From NCBI RefSeq assembly GCF_012933655.1, contig NZ_JABBJJ010000003.1:1-64000 (forward strand): a DNA stretch of 64,000 bases, given 5' to 3'. The DNA comes from Pyxidicoccus fallax (GTDB taxonomy: Bacteria > Myxococcota > Myxococcia > Myxococcales > Myxococcaceae). Both the position numbers and the translations under genes were made by a program. Shown piece by piece: positions 9,601 through 17,125 of the stretch; position 1 is the stretch's first letter, and every line of letters begins with the position of its first letter. Under the pieces are notes generated by a model that did no database searches, had not been told where the DNA came from, and saw nothing but the letters and a program-made list of their open reading frames with translations.

Positions 9601-9796
9601 CGCGGTGCCAGGGAATCTCCCCGTCGGGGACGAACGCCTCGAAGGGCAGCTCCGCCATCTGCTCGAAGCGCGAGCCGTGGTCGATGAGGAACTCGCGCGC
9701 GTCGTAGCCGATGACGAACTCGCGCGCGTCGAGCCGCGGGGCCGAGCGGATGCGGTGGTACACCTCACGGCTGCTGGTGGAGCGTTCCAGGGGCAT
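6620..9796 (-). CDS. Four-domain RNA end-processing protein: MJ1316-EEP-2H-nucleotidyltransferase (copy 2, partly degenerate)
   Basis: This 1058-residue paralogue has the same architecture as its downstream neighbour, in the same order. MJ1316 spans about 5-90, with a 9-residue insertion that repeats DAREF. EEP spans 140-405 with E183, D301-N303 and D396-H397 intact. The 2H domain spans 428-605 and the nucleotidyltransferase about 630-1020. The 2H first motif is H464-I-P466 instead of HxT, while the second (H552-L-T554) is intact. In the nucleotidyltransferase the usual GS is G673-A674 and the third carboxylate is E741 instead of Asp, although D685 and D687 remain. The nuclease and RNA-binding modules thus look active, while the 2H and tailing activities may be reduced. 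The gap to copy 1 is 129 bp. Confidence 0.85.
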   Translation of the reverse strand: MPLERSTSSREVYHRIRSAPRLDAREFVIGYDAREFLIDHGSRFEQMAELPFEAFVPDGEIPWHRVWYFKRGDQMVWHRTTRIDKLTHLLRSGEEPKPSAEEVAAGTTRGFTSLPGWRFDAGAGAWVEAPASTPLTSLERLTVVTYNVLFDLYDAEWLATERRTLAMLALLRDTGADVIALQEVTPPFLRALLAEAWVREHYWLSEGPGAATVTPYGQVLLSRIPFTALSQRAFSRDKRIIAARLAVDGTPLWVTTQHLTSNRTPEGGAVRASEIETLIQWVRSLDEEDEASSPDVVLAGDFNFDFWSPEDRTFVEANITDAWDALHPRDGEGKTHDPTRNALAARTSRSGRPQRLDRVLVSSPSERLVPEAIALLGEAPLEGPPAPSGDALYLSDHFGVRCVLRRGDALQPEEDTPAPARPRGDTTSLAYDTALVLIPDEPLWEPIQALRRKYDSNFAQWMPHIPLLHPFYPEEHFGEVEAWLVEALRDVKPFDVSLGQYDAFEHGSSVTVWLQPYAQPQGALEALHAKLERALPGCDEQSRLSPKGYTPHLTVGQFPVSRAADVNMSMQRLNGELWHPLDFTVREVCIVRRQGDNPFEVVRRVPLGGTKPRKRSAPKWGRSSPEDEEALLRSALVAHGFETGPATRRARAEAVRQLQGLCARVGAELHPYGAYVLGTDGPDSDVDVVAIGPSHLSREDFAHALLDELPPQDELSARNSCFLADATHPRVKLTLGDVRFEVSYANRPAGVAPCDPAELLALHSDGLDTPGFLALLGVADTRLLLETVARVEGGPERFRELLRAVKAWAKARGIHSHALGYPGDPSWAVMAAWAFTRAPRERAGSVVSLLAFFFETFAAWPWPQPVALTPETAGDRPDGTRELVPVMAPALPARNTVRDMTRSTFRVLREELARARDLVEQARARKTPEAWDALFEPLDITREFPAWLEFTLLGIWLGDFPPFEEWMRGHLSTLLHALEGDGRIFVRPHELPDDSPSLRIGLDVGAAGSPWELVLKPDSFVEQAMERFIATFDERPYTWYGSIRWELHTRSTLSRPGT

Positions 9797-9849
9797 GGCG
9801 GGTCACCGGGGGCCGGAGGACGGGAGCGTACACCGAGCACGCGGGGGGA

Positions 9850-9881
9850 CCTGACGCCAGTCCCACCTCCCGGCTGACAGG
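9850..9881 (-). promoter_or_regulatory. Duplicated upstream block of the copy 2 gene
   Basis: This is the counterpart of the block at 6565-6596, reading CCTGTCAGCCGG through GGCGTCAGG on the minus strand. The shared TACGCT element is at 9825-9830, 28 bp before the start codon. Conservation of non-coding sequence between paralogues that have diverged in coding sequence argues that it is functional. Confidence 0.45.
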
Positions 9882-9904
9882 CGCCCCTCCGGCCACACGC
9901 CCGC

Positions 9905-11287
9905 TCAGGACGGATTCACACCCGCCACGAGGTAGAAGCGGAACTCGCCCGAGTTGACGCCGTACGCCGCGTCCACGCCCACCAGGGGCAGCACGACGTT
10001 GCGCAGGTACAGCCGCAGGCCCGCGCCGATGCCCTGCGCCAGCGTGGCTCCCTTCAACCCCTCCTGTGCGTTCGGCAGGTAGCCGCGCACCACGCGCCCG
10101 TTCACATCCCGCAGCTGCCCGTCCTCCGGGATGTCCCGCCACAGCATCAGCCCCGTGTCGGAGAAGGCCACGCCACGGAAGGCCAGCGAGCGGACGGTGA
10201 AGAGGGGGAAGTGGTACTCGGCGGTGAAGGACAGCCGCGAGTCGCCGCGGAACTGGCGGTGCACGAAGCCGCGCAGCGAGTTTCCGCCCATCACCAGTTC
10301 CTGGTGGAAGGGCAGGTCCATGCCCGCCGCCGCCTCGCCGCGCAGCACCAGGTTGTGCTCGCCCACCAACCGCAGGCCGTGGCGGTACAGGAGCCCGAAG
10401 CGCCGGTAGCGGAACTCGCTCCATACGTCCGGGGTGGACACCTCGTACGAGGCCTCGATGTTGATGCCCTCCATCACCGCGTGGAGGTTCTGCCGCGTGT
10501 CCACGCCCACCATCAGCCGCAGCGACGCGTCCCGCTGCGACGGGCCCGTGGAGAAGGCCGGCTCGGTGACTTCCTCCGTCTCATCCGGGGCCTTGGCGTC
10601 CACGCGCATCAGCCGGTACTTCGCGGCGGCGCGCACGCGCTCGAAGAGCATGACGCCCAGCTCGCCGGCGATGGAGGCCGAGTTCATGCGCGTGCGGCGC
10701 ACCACCTCCGGGTCTTCCTGGCTCGCGCCGCCGCGGTACTCGTCCACGCGGTCGCTGCGCAGCTGCCCTTCCAGGCTCATGCGCAACTGCGGCAGGCCGA
10801 AGAGGTTCGGGTCCAGGTAGCCGGCGAAGAGGCCGCTCTCGGCGGTGCTCACCTGCGCCGCCGTCGCGAACTTCTTGCTGCGGCCCCACAGGTTGTTCTC
10901 CGCGTACAGCACGCCGCCACCCACGTTGTCCGAGGACAGCGCGAACGTGGGCGCCACCACCCAGGACGCCTTGTCCTTCACCTCCAGGATGACGCGCACC
11001 CGGTCCACCGTCGTCGGCTCGGTGCGGACGTGCACCTCCTGGAAGAGGCCCGTGGCCACCAGGCGCCGCTCCACCTTCGTCAGGTCCTCGGTCGTGAGGG
11101 CGTCGCCCACGTCGATGCGCGAGTACGCCTGGACTGTCTCCGGGCGCGTCTTCTCCGGACCGCGCACCACGACCTCGTCCACCACCTGCGTCGGCTCCAG
11201 GTCCTGTGCCACCGCGCGGGGTGCCAGCAGCGCCATCACCAGCGCCGCGCACCCCCTCACCATTGTTCCACTCATTGCTCGTGCCAC
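9905..11287 (-). CDS. Omp85/BamA-type outer-membrane protein with one POTRA domain
   Basis: The 460-residue product has a signal peptide ending around AVA-Q28. One POTRA-like domain covers residues 35-106 (VVDEVVVRG, then GLFQEVHV), followed by a C-terminal surface-antigen beta-barrel. The Omp85 hallmark L338-R339-G340-F341 in GGNSLRGF, followed by a tyrosine- and phenylalanine-rich barrel end, supports the call. With a single POTRA it is shorter than BamA (about 800 residues, five POTRAs). It is more likely an accessory Omp85 or TamA-like insertase or transporter. The start codon is GTG; an in-frame ATG lies four codons later. It is transcribed away from the mtfA-like gene. Confidence 0.85.
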   Translation of the reverse strand: MARAMSGTMVRGCAALVMALLAPRAVAQDLEPTQVVDEVVVRGPEKTRPETVQAYSRIDVGDALTTEDLTKVERRLVATGLFQEVHVRTEPTTVDRVRVILEVKDKASWVVAPTFALSSDNVGGGVLYAENNLWGRSKKFATAAQVSTAESGLFAGYLDPNLFGLPQLRMSLEGQLRSDRVDEYRGGASQEDPEVVRRTRMNSASIAGELGVMLFERVRAAAKYRLMRVDAKAPDETEEVTEPAFSTGPSQRDASLRLMVGVDTRQNLHAVMEGINIEASYEVSTPDVWSEFRYRRFGLLYRHGLRLVGEHNLVLRGEAAAGMDLPFHQELVMGGNSLRGFVHRQFRGDSRLSFTAEYHFPLFTVRSLAFRGVAFSDTGLMLWRDIPEDGQLRDVNGRVVRGYLPNAQEGLKGATLAQGIGAGLRLYLRNVVLPLVGVDAAYGVNSGEFRFYLVAGVNPS

Positions 11288-11372
11288 GTGCGTGCCGTCT
11301 TCCAGTGGGTCTCCGGCCTGAGCCCACGGGGCTACACCCTACCCCCAGACGCGGGCGGTTCGGACATCTGCT

Positions 11373-12116
11373 ATGCCCCAGGCAATGATTTCGGTCATCC
11401 GTCACCTCAAGCGCCGGAGCCTCTCGCGCCGCCCCTTCCCCCAGGAGTGGCTGGGCCACCTCGACGCGCGGGTGCCCTTCTTCCGCACGATGTCCCCCAC
11501 GCTGCGCGAGCCCTTCTTGGACAAGCTCAAGGTCTTCGCGTGGGAGAAGGAGTTCATCGGGGCCGGCGGTCTCACCATCACCGACGAGATTCGCGTGGTG
11601 GTGTCCGCCACGGCGGTGCAGCTCGTGGTGCACCTGGACCTGTCGTATTACGACGCGCTCCGGGAGGTCATCGTCTATCCCTCCGCCTTCAAGCTGCCGG
11701 ACCGCACGGGCGCGGTGCTGGGCGAGGCGAAGCACTGGGGCTCCGTCATCCTGTCCTGGCAGGCGGTGCTGACGGGGCTGCACAACCCGGACGATGGCCA
11801 TGACACCGCCGCGCACGAGTTCGCGCACGTGCTGGACCGGGCGGACGGCGCCTTCGACGGGACGCCGAAGCTGCGCCAGTACTCGCACTACCAGACGTGG
11901 GCCTCCGTCATGGGCGAGCACTTCCAGAAGCTCCAGGCGGGGCAGCGCCGGGAGCGGCAGGTCCTGGACGACTACGGCAGCCTCAACGAGGCGGAGTTCT
12001 TCGCCGTGGCCACGGAATCCTTTTTCGAGAAACCGGTGCAGATGCGGGAGAAGACGCCGGAGCTGTACGAGGAGCTGAAGCGCTTCTACGGGTGGGACCC
12101 CGCGTCGGGGACCTGA
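11373..12116 (+). CDS. mtfA: MtfA-family zinc metallopeptidase (M90)
   Basis: The 247-residue protein matches the MtfA family along its length. It has the zinc-binding H148-E149-F-A-H152, with downstream glutamates E208 and E215 in the [18 protein letters not shown] region, one of which should be the third ligand. In enterobacteria MtfA binds the Mlc repressor and has aminopeptidase activity. Whether it serves sugar uptake here is unknown, and no mlc gene is nearby. The start at 11373 could also be the ATG four codons later. The protein is predicted to be cytoplasmic. Confidence 0.85.
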   Translation: MPQAMISVIRHLKRRSLSRRPFPQEWLGHLDARVPFFRTMSPTLREPFLDKLKVFAWEKEFIGAGGLTITDEIRVVVSATAVQLVVHLDLSYYDALREVIVYPSAFKLPDRTGAVLGEAKHWGSVILSWQAVLTGLHNPDDGHDTAAHEFAHVLDRADGAFDGTPKLRQYSHYQTWASVMGEHFQKLQAGQRRERQVLDDYGSLNEAEFFAVATESFFEKPVQMREKTPELYEELKRFYGWDPASGT

Positions 12117-12178
12117 AGTGCCGAGCGTGAACCCCTCCGGCTGTGGTAGGCGGCAGGGGGCGGTGGTGTGCATACTCC

Positions 12179-12184
12179 AGGAGG
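12179..12184 (+). promoter_or_regulatory. Shine-Dalgarno AGGAGG of coaA
   Basis: A perfect AGGAGG lies 8 nt before the ATG at 12193. It decides the start of the pantothenate kinase gene against a frame extension back to 12118. Confidence 0.85.
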
Positions 12185-12192
12185 AGCCCTTC

Positions 12193-13149
12193 ATGTCCGC
12201 ACCCGGCAGCACGGTTGCTTCCATGTTCATCGACCTGGAACGCGAGGCGTGGCGGGCGCTGCGTGCCTCGACACCGCTGACGCTCTCGGAGGAGGACGTC
12301 GCCGGGCTGCGCGGTCTGGGCGAGCAGCTGGACCTGGACGAGGTGGTGGACGTCTACCTGCCGCTCTCCCGGCTGCTCAACCTGCAGGTCGCCGCGGCGC
12401 AGCGGCTGTGGACGGAGCAGCAGGCGTTCCTGGGAGGCTCCGCCAGCAAGGTACCCTTCATCATCGCCATCGCCGGGAGCGTGGCGGTGGGCAAGAGCAC
12501 GACGGCCCGCATCCTCCAGGCGCTCCTGGCGCGCTGGCCGGACCACCCGCGCGTGGAGCTGGTGACGACGGACGGGTTCCTCTTCCCCAACCGCGTCCTC
12601 ACCGAGCGCGGGCTGATGAAGCGCAAGGGCTTCCCGGAGAGCTATGACCGGCGCGCGCTGGTGCGCTTCCTCGCGGAGCTGAAGGCGGGCCGCAAGGAGG
12701 TGACGGCGCCGGTGTACTCGCACCTCGTCTACGACGTGGTGCCCGGGGAGGCGAAGGTCATCCGCCAGCCGGACATCCTCATCCTGGAGGGGCTCAACGT
12801 CCTGCAGCAGTCGGGCCCCGCGGAGGGGAACCGGATGCCGGGCACGTTCCTCTCCGACTTCTTCGACTTCTCCATCTACGTGGACGCGAGCGAGCAGGAC
12901 ATCCGCCGCTGGTACGTCAATCGCTTCCTCCAGCTCCAGCAGACGGCCTTCCGCGACGAGCGCAGCTACTTCCGCCGCTACGCCGAGCTCACGCACGACC
13001 AGGCCGTCGCCTTCGCCGAGTCCGTGTGGGGCGAAATCAACGGGCCCAACCTCGCGCAGAACATCGCGCCGACCCGCTCGCGCGCGCGCCTCATCCTCAC
13101 CAAGGGGCCGGACCACAAGGTGAAGCGGGTGCGGCTGCGCAAGCTGTAG
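12193..13149 (+). CDS. coaA: Type I pantothenate kinase
   Basis: This kinase phosphorylates pantothenate with ATP, the first and usually controlling step of coenzyme A synthesis, in the cytoplasm. The 318-residue length is typical of bacterial CoaA. The Walker A motif is G95-S-V-A-V-G-K101-S-T, and a substrate-binding DGFLFPN stretch follows. The family regions [10 protein letters not shown] and ILEGLNVLQ are present. The strong Shine-Dalgarno at 12179 fixes the start. CoA is the source of the phosphopantetheine arm needed by the NRPS further along, but there is no sign of a direct link. The gene converges with the downstream TPR lipoprotein gene, with stop codons adjacent (13149/13150). Confidence 0.95.
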   Translation: MSAPGSTVASMFIDLEREAWRALRASTPLTLSEEDVAGLRGLGEQLDLDEVVDVYLPLSRLLNLQVAAAQRLWTEQQAFLGGSASKVPFIIAIAGSVAVGKSTTARILQALLARWPDHPRVELVTTDGFLFPNRVLTERGLMKRKGFPESYDRRALVRFLAELKAGRKEVTAPVYSHLVYDVVPGEAKVIRQPDILILEGLNVLQQSGPAEGNRMPGTFLSDFFDFSIYVDASEQDIRRWYVNRFLQLQQTAFRDERSYFRRYAELTHDQAVAFAESVWGEINGPNLAQNIAPTRSRARLILTKGPDHKVKRVRLRKL

Positions 13150-14709
13150 TCACGGCTTCGCGCAGAGCGTCCCGTCGGTGAGCTGCGCCAGCCGCTCGCG
13201 CAGCACCTTCTCCATGTCGGGGTCTCCCTCTTCCTGGAGCAGCTCCAGGGCGCGCTGCTCCGTCTGGAGCGCCTCGGCGCAGGCGCCGCTGCCCGCCAGG
13301 GCCATGGCGTAGGTGTCCAGCGCGTAGGTGCTCCAGGGCATGAGCCCCACGGACCAGCGGGCCAGCGGGAGCGCCTCCTCGATGCGGCCCTGCTTGACGT
13401 ACATCCAGGCCAGCCCCGTGGCCGCGTACGCGCTCAGGGGCTCCAGCTCCAGCGCCTTCTTGTACGCGGCCTCCTGCTCGTTCCGCGTGGCCGGGTCCGG
13501 GCCCAGGGCGGAGGCCAGCAGCAGCCACGCCTCGCTCTCGTGGGGGTGGGCCTCCACCGCCGCGCGGGCGATGGCGGGCCGCTCCGCCTCGGGCGCCGCG
13601 CGCAGCTTCGTGGTGAGCGCCAGGAGGCTGTTCGGGTCCAGCCGCAGCGCCTCGTTCAGCTCGTCGCGCGACAGCTTCCACCGGTTGCCGATGAAGGGCT
13701 CGCGGTGGGCCATGCCCGCCGCCAGCGCCGCCAGCTTCGCGCGGATGGCGTGGACCTCGGCGTCGTCGAGCACCTGCTCCACGAAGCTCGCGCCGATGGG
13801 AGGCACCTGCACGGTGTGCTCCGGGAAGCGCCTGCGCCGCAGGTAGTCGAACAGCACTCCATCCAGCGCGGGGGACTTCAGCTCGGGGAGCGCCTCGCGC
13901 CGCGCCTCGTCCGGCGGGACGCCCCTGGCGAGCAGGGCCTGGTACGCGGCGAACTCGCGGGGGTGCTTGTTGTAGAGCCAGTGCACCAGCAGCCAGCTCC
14001 CCGCGTACATGGCGCCCACCTTCCGGTCCTCCTCGTTGGCCTCCAGCGAGCGGTCCCAGGTGAAGACGCGCTCCATCCACCACCCGCGCTCGTTCACCTT
14101 CCAATTCCTCGAGTGCGCCAGGATGGCGTACATGTCGCGAAAGGCCGCGAGGTGCGGCGCGCCCACCACCGCCGTCCTCCCGTCCGGCGACACGCGCATC
14201 GTCTCCAGGAACTCCGCCATTCCCTCCGACAGCCAGCGCGGCTGGCGCAGCAGGGCGTAGGTGCTGAAGTAGTGCGCCAGCTCATGGTTCAGCCGGGACT
14301 CGGACGCCTTCGAGAAGCCGATGAAGGGCCGCTGCCACGAGCCGGGCCGGCCCGGCAGGACGATGAGCGCCTCGGTGTCGGAGCGGAAGAAGAAGGCCCG
14401 CACGCGCCGGGGGTAGAGGCCCTCGAACTCGCGCCCGTCCTGGAGGACGTAGACCTGGAGCTTCGGCATCGGCCGCGTCAGCGCCGCGGGCCACATGGCC
14501 GCGAGCATGGCCACGCGCGTGCGCTCCAGTATCTGGATGGCCTCGCGTGCCTCCGCGGCCGGCAGGTCCGTCTGGAGCGAGTAGTGCTCGCTGTCCAGCC
14601 GCACCCACGGACGGCCTCCCTCGCCGGGGCATCGCGTGAAGCGCGGGCCGACGATGCAGGCCACCTGCGACGAGACGAGCAACGCGAGCAGCACGAGGCC
14701 GGGGCGCAC
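13150..14709 (-). CDS. Lipoprotein with gluzincin-type HExxH domain and C-terminal TPR repeats
   Basis: The predicted start is the GTG at 14709, preceded by AGGGAAGAGAG with an 8-nt spacer. It gives a 519-residue protein with a clean lipoprotein signal (lipobox QVAC, Cys18). The reading frame remains open back to 14913, but that extension has no signal-like features. Residues about 35-290 contain H142-E143-L-A-H146 and WLSEGMAEFLE with E162 and E166. This resembles DUF1570-type putative zinc peptidases. Residues about 340-500 are roughly three tetratricopeptide repeats. A cell-envelope peptidase or scaffold is likely; the substrate is unknown. Confidence 0.75.
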   Translation of the reverse strand: MRPGLVLLALLVSSQVACIVGPRFTRCPGEGGRPWVRLDSEHYSLQTDLPAAEAREAIQILERTRVAMLAAMWPAALTRPMPKLQVYVLQDGREFEGLYPRRVRAFFFRSDTEALIVLPGRPGSWQRPFIGFSKASESRLNHELAHYFSTYALLRQPRWLSEGMAEFLETMRVSPDGRTAVVGAPHLAAFRDMYAILAHSRNWKVNERGWWMERVFTWDRSLEANEEDRKVGAMYAGSWLLVHWLYNKHPREFAAYQALLARGVPPDEARREALPELKSPALDGVLFDYLRRRRFPEHTVQVPPIGASFVEQVLDDAEVHAIRAKLAALAAGMAHREPFIGNRWKLSRDELNEALRLDPNSLLALTTKLRAAPEAERPAIARAAVEAHPHESEAWLLLASALGPDPATRNEQEAAYKKALELEPLSAYAATGLAWMYVKQGRIEEALPLARWSVGLMPWSTYALDTYAMALAGSGACAEALQTEQRALELLQEEGDPDMEKVLRERLAQLTDGTLCAKP

Positions 14710-15013
14710 TTCGGAATCTCTCTTCCCTGAAGGGTGGGGCACGAGCCTAACGCGAGACTCCGGGTTTCCAATCCGGACCGTTTCGGGTGCCCACCCACCG
14801 ACGATATGCGCGCGGCCCTCACGCGTTGTGCGGCTGCCGCGGGCCGGCGATGCCACCCGAAGTCGAACGGATGCTCGGGCCGAGGTGGCGGCAGCGGTTC
14901 CAGCTTGGACCACGACTCGTCAGGCATTCCCAAGCCGTCAATTATTGATGTCTGGTATACAGCAGGTGTGCGGCGTATGGCGCCTTGCACATCAATCAAA
15001 GGAACGACTCGTG
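14710..15013. other. Divergent intergenic region
   Basis: These 304 bp separate two divergently read lipoprotein genes. No coding frame with convincing codon use is visible. GC content drops in the last 80 bp (caattattgatg, TATACA at 14956-14961), which probably holds the promoter of the small lipoprotein gene. I could not find a -35 box at the normal spacing. Confidence 0.4.
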
Positions 15014-15301
15014 ATGACGAAGATTCTTGGGAGCCTCGCGGTGGCCGCATTCCTCGTCGGGTGTGGAGGAACCGAGATGAGCGACGCAAGTGGCACGGAC
15101 TCCCCGCTTGGTGAGGTTGAGCAGAGGCTCTGTGAAGGTTGGGAGGCCGGCGGGCGGAGCTGCTACATCAAGTGCGACGCGCCACACACGGATTGGCTCC
15201 CCATGGGAGCGTATCCGTACGTCACCGATTGCCAGAGGCTGGCGGATGAGACCTGCCAGGCCAATTTCCTCAGCACGGGGACGGGCTGCTGGAGCACCTG
15301 A
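15014..15301 (+). CDS. Small Cys-rich lipoprotein, unknown function
   Basis: The 95-residue product has a lipoprotein signal with lipobox LVGC (Cys17). The mature part carries six cysteines (C40, C50, C54, C73, C81, C92), an even number compatible with three disulfides after export. AAAGGAA lies about 10 nt before the ATG; a GTG one codon upstream is an alternative start. Base composition around the start is less GC-rich than in the neighbours. I do not recognise a family. Myxobacteria encode many such small secreted Cys-rich proteins, but nothing here shows the role. Confidence 0.7.
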   Translation: MTKILGSLAVAAFLVGCGGTEMSDASGTDSPLGEVEQRLCEGWEAGGRSCYIKCDAPHTDWLPMGAYPYVTDCQRLADETCQANFLSTGTGCWST

Positions 15302-15351
15302 GGGTTCACCGTGCCTGTCCCCCCAGCTTTGTCTTTCGACACTGCCGGTCC

Positions 15352-15465
15352 GTGAGGCGGGGCACCAGCAAGGCGCGGCCGCCGAACCTGTTCGGCCAGG
15401 AATTGCTCGCCGCGGAGGACCTGCTCGTGCGCGTCCAGCAGGCCACCTCGCCGTACTTCCCGTGA
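15352..15465 (+). pseudogene. Possible C-terminal gene remnant
   Basis: A stretch of about 37 codons beginning at GTG 15352 and ending in TGA at 15463-15465 has strongly GC-biased third positions and a protein-like composition (RPPNLFGQELLAAEDLLVRV). The frame upstream is not coding-like. It reads like the last 30-odd residues of a truncated gene, but an independent small ORF or chance cannot be excluded. Confidence 0.35.
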
Positions 15466-15476
15466 CGCGCGGGACT

Positions 15477-15947
15477 TCAGCGCCGCGCGGCCGGGCGCAC
15501 CATCTCGATGTGGGGGACGCCGTCCTCGTCGTACACGTCCCCCTCCGCGTGGAAGCCCAGGCTCTCGTAGAAGCGCTGGAGGTAGTGCTGGGCCGAGATG
15601 CGGATGGGCACCTCGGGGTACTCGGCGTCCAGGCGGGCGATGCCCTCCACCACGATGTCCCTGCCGAGTCCCCGCCCCCGTGCGCGGGGCGCGGTGACGA
15701 CGCGGCCGAGGCTGCTGGCGTCGGGGAACTTCACGCCCGGCGGCAACACGCGCAGGTAGGCGGCCAGGTACCGGGTGCCCTCCGCCTCGTCGAAGGCGAG
15801 CAGGTGGGCCGCCTCGCGGTCCAGCCCGTCCGCGTCCTGGTAGATGGAGCGCTGCTCCACCACGAATACCTCCTGCCGCAGGGCGAGCAGCGTGTACAGC
15901 TCGTCCAGCGTCAGCTCCCGGAAGCTCTTCCATTGCCAGCGCGACAT
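15477..15947 (-). CDS. GNAT-family N-acetyltransferase, ElaA type
   Basis: The 156-residue protein has the ElaA signature near the N-terminus: FRELTLDELYTLLALRQEVFVVEQ, then YQDADGLD. The GNAT acetyl-CoA-binding segment is RVVTAPRARGRGLGRDIV, near residues 88-105. It should transfer an acetyl group from acetyl-CoA to an amine in the cytoplasm; the acceptor is unknown for the family. The ATG at 15947 is preferred over one at 15965 because ElaA proteins begin close to the W-x-x-xxF-x-EL stretch. It is divergent from the AbrB-type gene. Confidence 0.85.
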   Translation of the reverse strand: MSRWQWKSFRELTLDELYTLLALRQEVFVVEQRSIYQDADGLDREAAHLLAFDEAEGTRYLAAYLRVLPPGVKFPDASSLGRVVTAPRARGRGLGRDIVVEGIARLDAEYPEVPIRISAQHYLQRFYESLGFHAEGDVYDEDGVPHIEMVRPAARR

Positions 15948-16030
15948 GGTGGCGGCGTGTAGCACGGCTGATGCCCCGGCGCTCTTCCGCCCGTCGCGCG
16001 TCGTGCCCTGCTGGTAGCTTCGCGGCCCTC

Positions 16031-17077
16031 ATGATGAAGCACTCCGGGCGCGTGGTGGCCGTCACCGTGGCGTCGCTCTTGGGCGCGGCGCTGGCCGAGG
16101 CCACCCACCTGCCCGCGGGCGCGCTCCTGGGCGCACTGCTGGTGTCGGTGGTCGGCGCCGTGGCGCTGGACGTCCACGTGCCGCTGCCCCGGCTCCCGCA
16201 GGTGGTGTCGCAGGCGGTGCTGGGCAGTGCCATGTGCTCCTCCTTCCGGCCGGATGCCTGGGCCGCGCTCGGCGAACACTGGCCCGTGGCGCTCGCCGCC
16301 GTGGTGGGCGTGGTGGCCGTGGCCCAGGGCGTGGCACTGGTGTGTGCGCGGCTAGGACACCTGGACGCCCTCACCGCCACCCTGGGCCTGATGCCGGGTG
16401 GGGCCTCCGCCATGGTGGCCCTCGGTGAAGAACTGGGCGCCGACTCTCGGCGTGTGACGCTCTTCCAGTACGTGCGCCTGTCCATCGTCATCCTCGTGGC
16501 GGGGCTGGTGGGGCGGTGGGCCGGGGACTCGCCGGACGTGCCGGTGGCCAGCGCCGCCGCGCTACCCGGCGCGCCCCCCGCGCTCCAGGTCTGGGTGACG
16601 ACGGCCCTCGTGGCGGCCGTGGGCGGCTGGCTGGGCGCGCGGCTGAAGCTGCCCGCTGGCGGCTTCCTGGGGCCGGTGCTGCTCGGCATCCCCCTCACCG
16701 CGCTGGGCGTGCCCGTCGGAGCCCTGCCTCCGGGCGTGCTGGCGCTGGCGCTCTGGGCGCTCGGTGTGCGCGTGGGGAGCCAGTTCGACGCCACGGCCGT
16801 GCACGAGCTGCGGCGCGCCGCGCTCGTCGCCGTCGTCGCCGGACTCACCATGGTGGGCGGCTGCCTGCTGCTCGCCTGGGGCTGGTCCGCCGCCAGCGGC
16901 GTGGACCTGCTCACCACCTACTTCGCCACCTCGCCCGGGGGCGCCGACTCGGTCCTGGCCATCGCCCTGGGCACGCGGGCCACCCTGTCGCTCGTGCTCG
17001 CCGTCCAGGTGGGGCGCATGCTCCTCGTCTTCTTCGTCGCGTCCACCTTCCTGCGGCGCCTCGCCGGCTGGAGGTAG
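16031..17077 (+). CDS. AbrB-family integral membrane protein (putative transporter)
   Basis: The 348-residue, very hydrophobic protein has about ten predicted membrane segments. The internal duplication typical of PF05145 is visible: MPGGASAM in the first half and SPGGADSV in the second, each followed by a long helix. E. coli AbrB is linked to regulation of aidB; relatives are often mislabelled ammonia monooxygenase. A transport role is likely but the substrate is unknown. The start at 16031 (ATGATGAAG) is chosen because the frame upstream to 15971 is arginine-rich and unlike a membrane protein start. Confidence 0.8.
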   Translation: MMKHSGRVVAVTVASLLGAALAEATHLPAGALLGALLVSVVGAVALDVHVPLPRLPQVVSQAVLGSAMCSSFRPDAWAALGEHWPVALAAVVGVVAVAQGVALVCARLGHLDALTATLGLMPGGASAMVALGEELGADSRRVTLFQYVRLSIVILVAGLVGRWAGDSPDVPVASAAALPGAPPALQVWVTTALVAAVGGWLGARLKLPAGGFLGPVLLGIPLTALGVPVGALPPGVLALALWALGVRVGSQFDATAVHELRRAALVAVVAGLTMVGGCLLLAWGWSAASGVDLLTTYFATSPGGADSVLAIALGTRATLSLVLAVQVGRMLLVFFVASTFLRRLAGWR

Positions 17078-17125
17078 GCGGCGGGGTTGGCCTTCCAGGC
17101 GCTGATGATGTTCAGATGCGCACTG

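Noticed and set aside
10211-11803. A 530-codon plus-strand frame over the Omp85 gene, and similar antisense frames over the GT-C-like gene (17201-18847) and the RNA-processing genes (4073-6592, 6830-8875)
   Set aside because: All lie opposite genes with clear domains and read as arginine/histidine/glycine-rich shadow translations.
14750-14785. tRNA T-arm-like sequence CCGGGTTTCCAATCCGG
   Set aside because: Only a short inverted repeat is present. No acceptor, D or anticodon arms can be folded around it, and the loop is one base too long for a T-loop.
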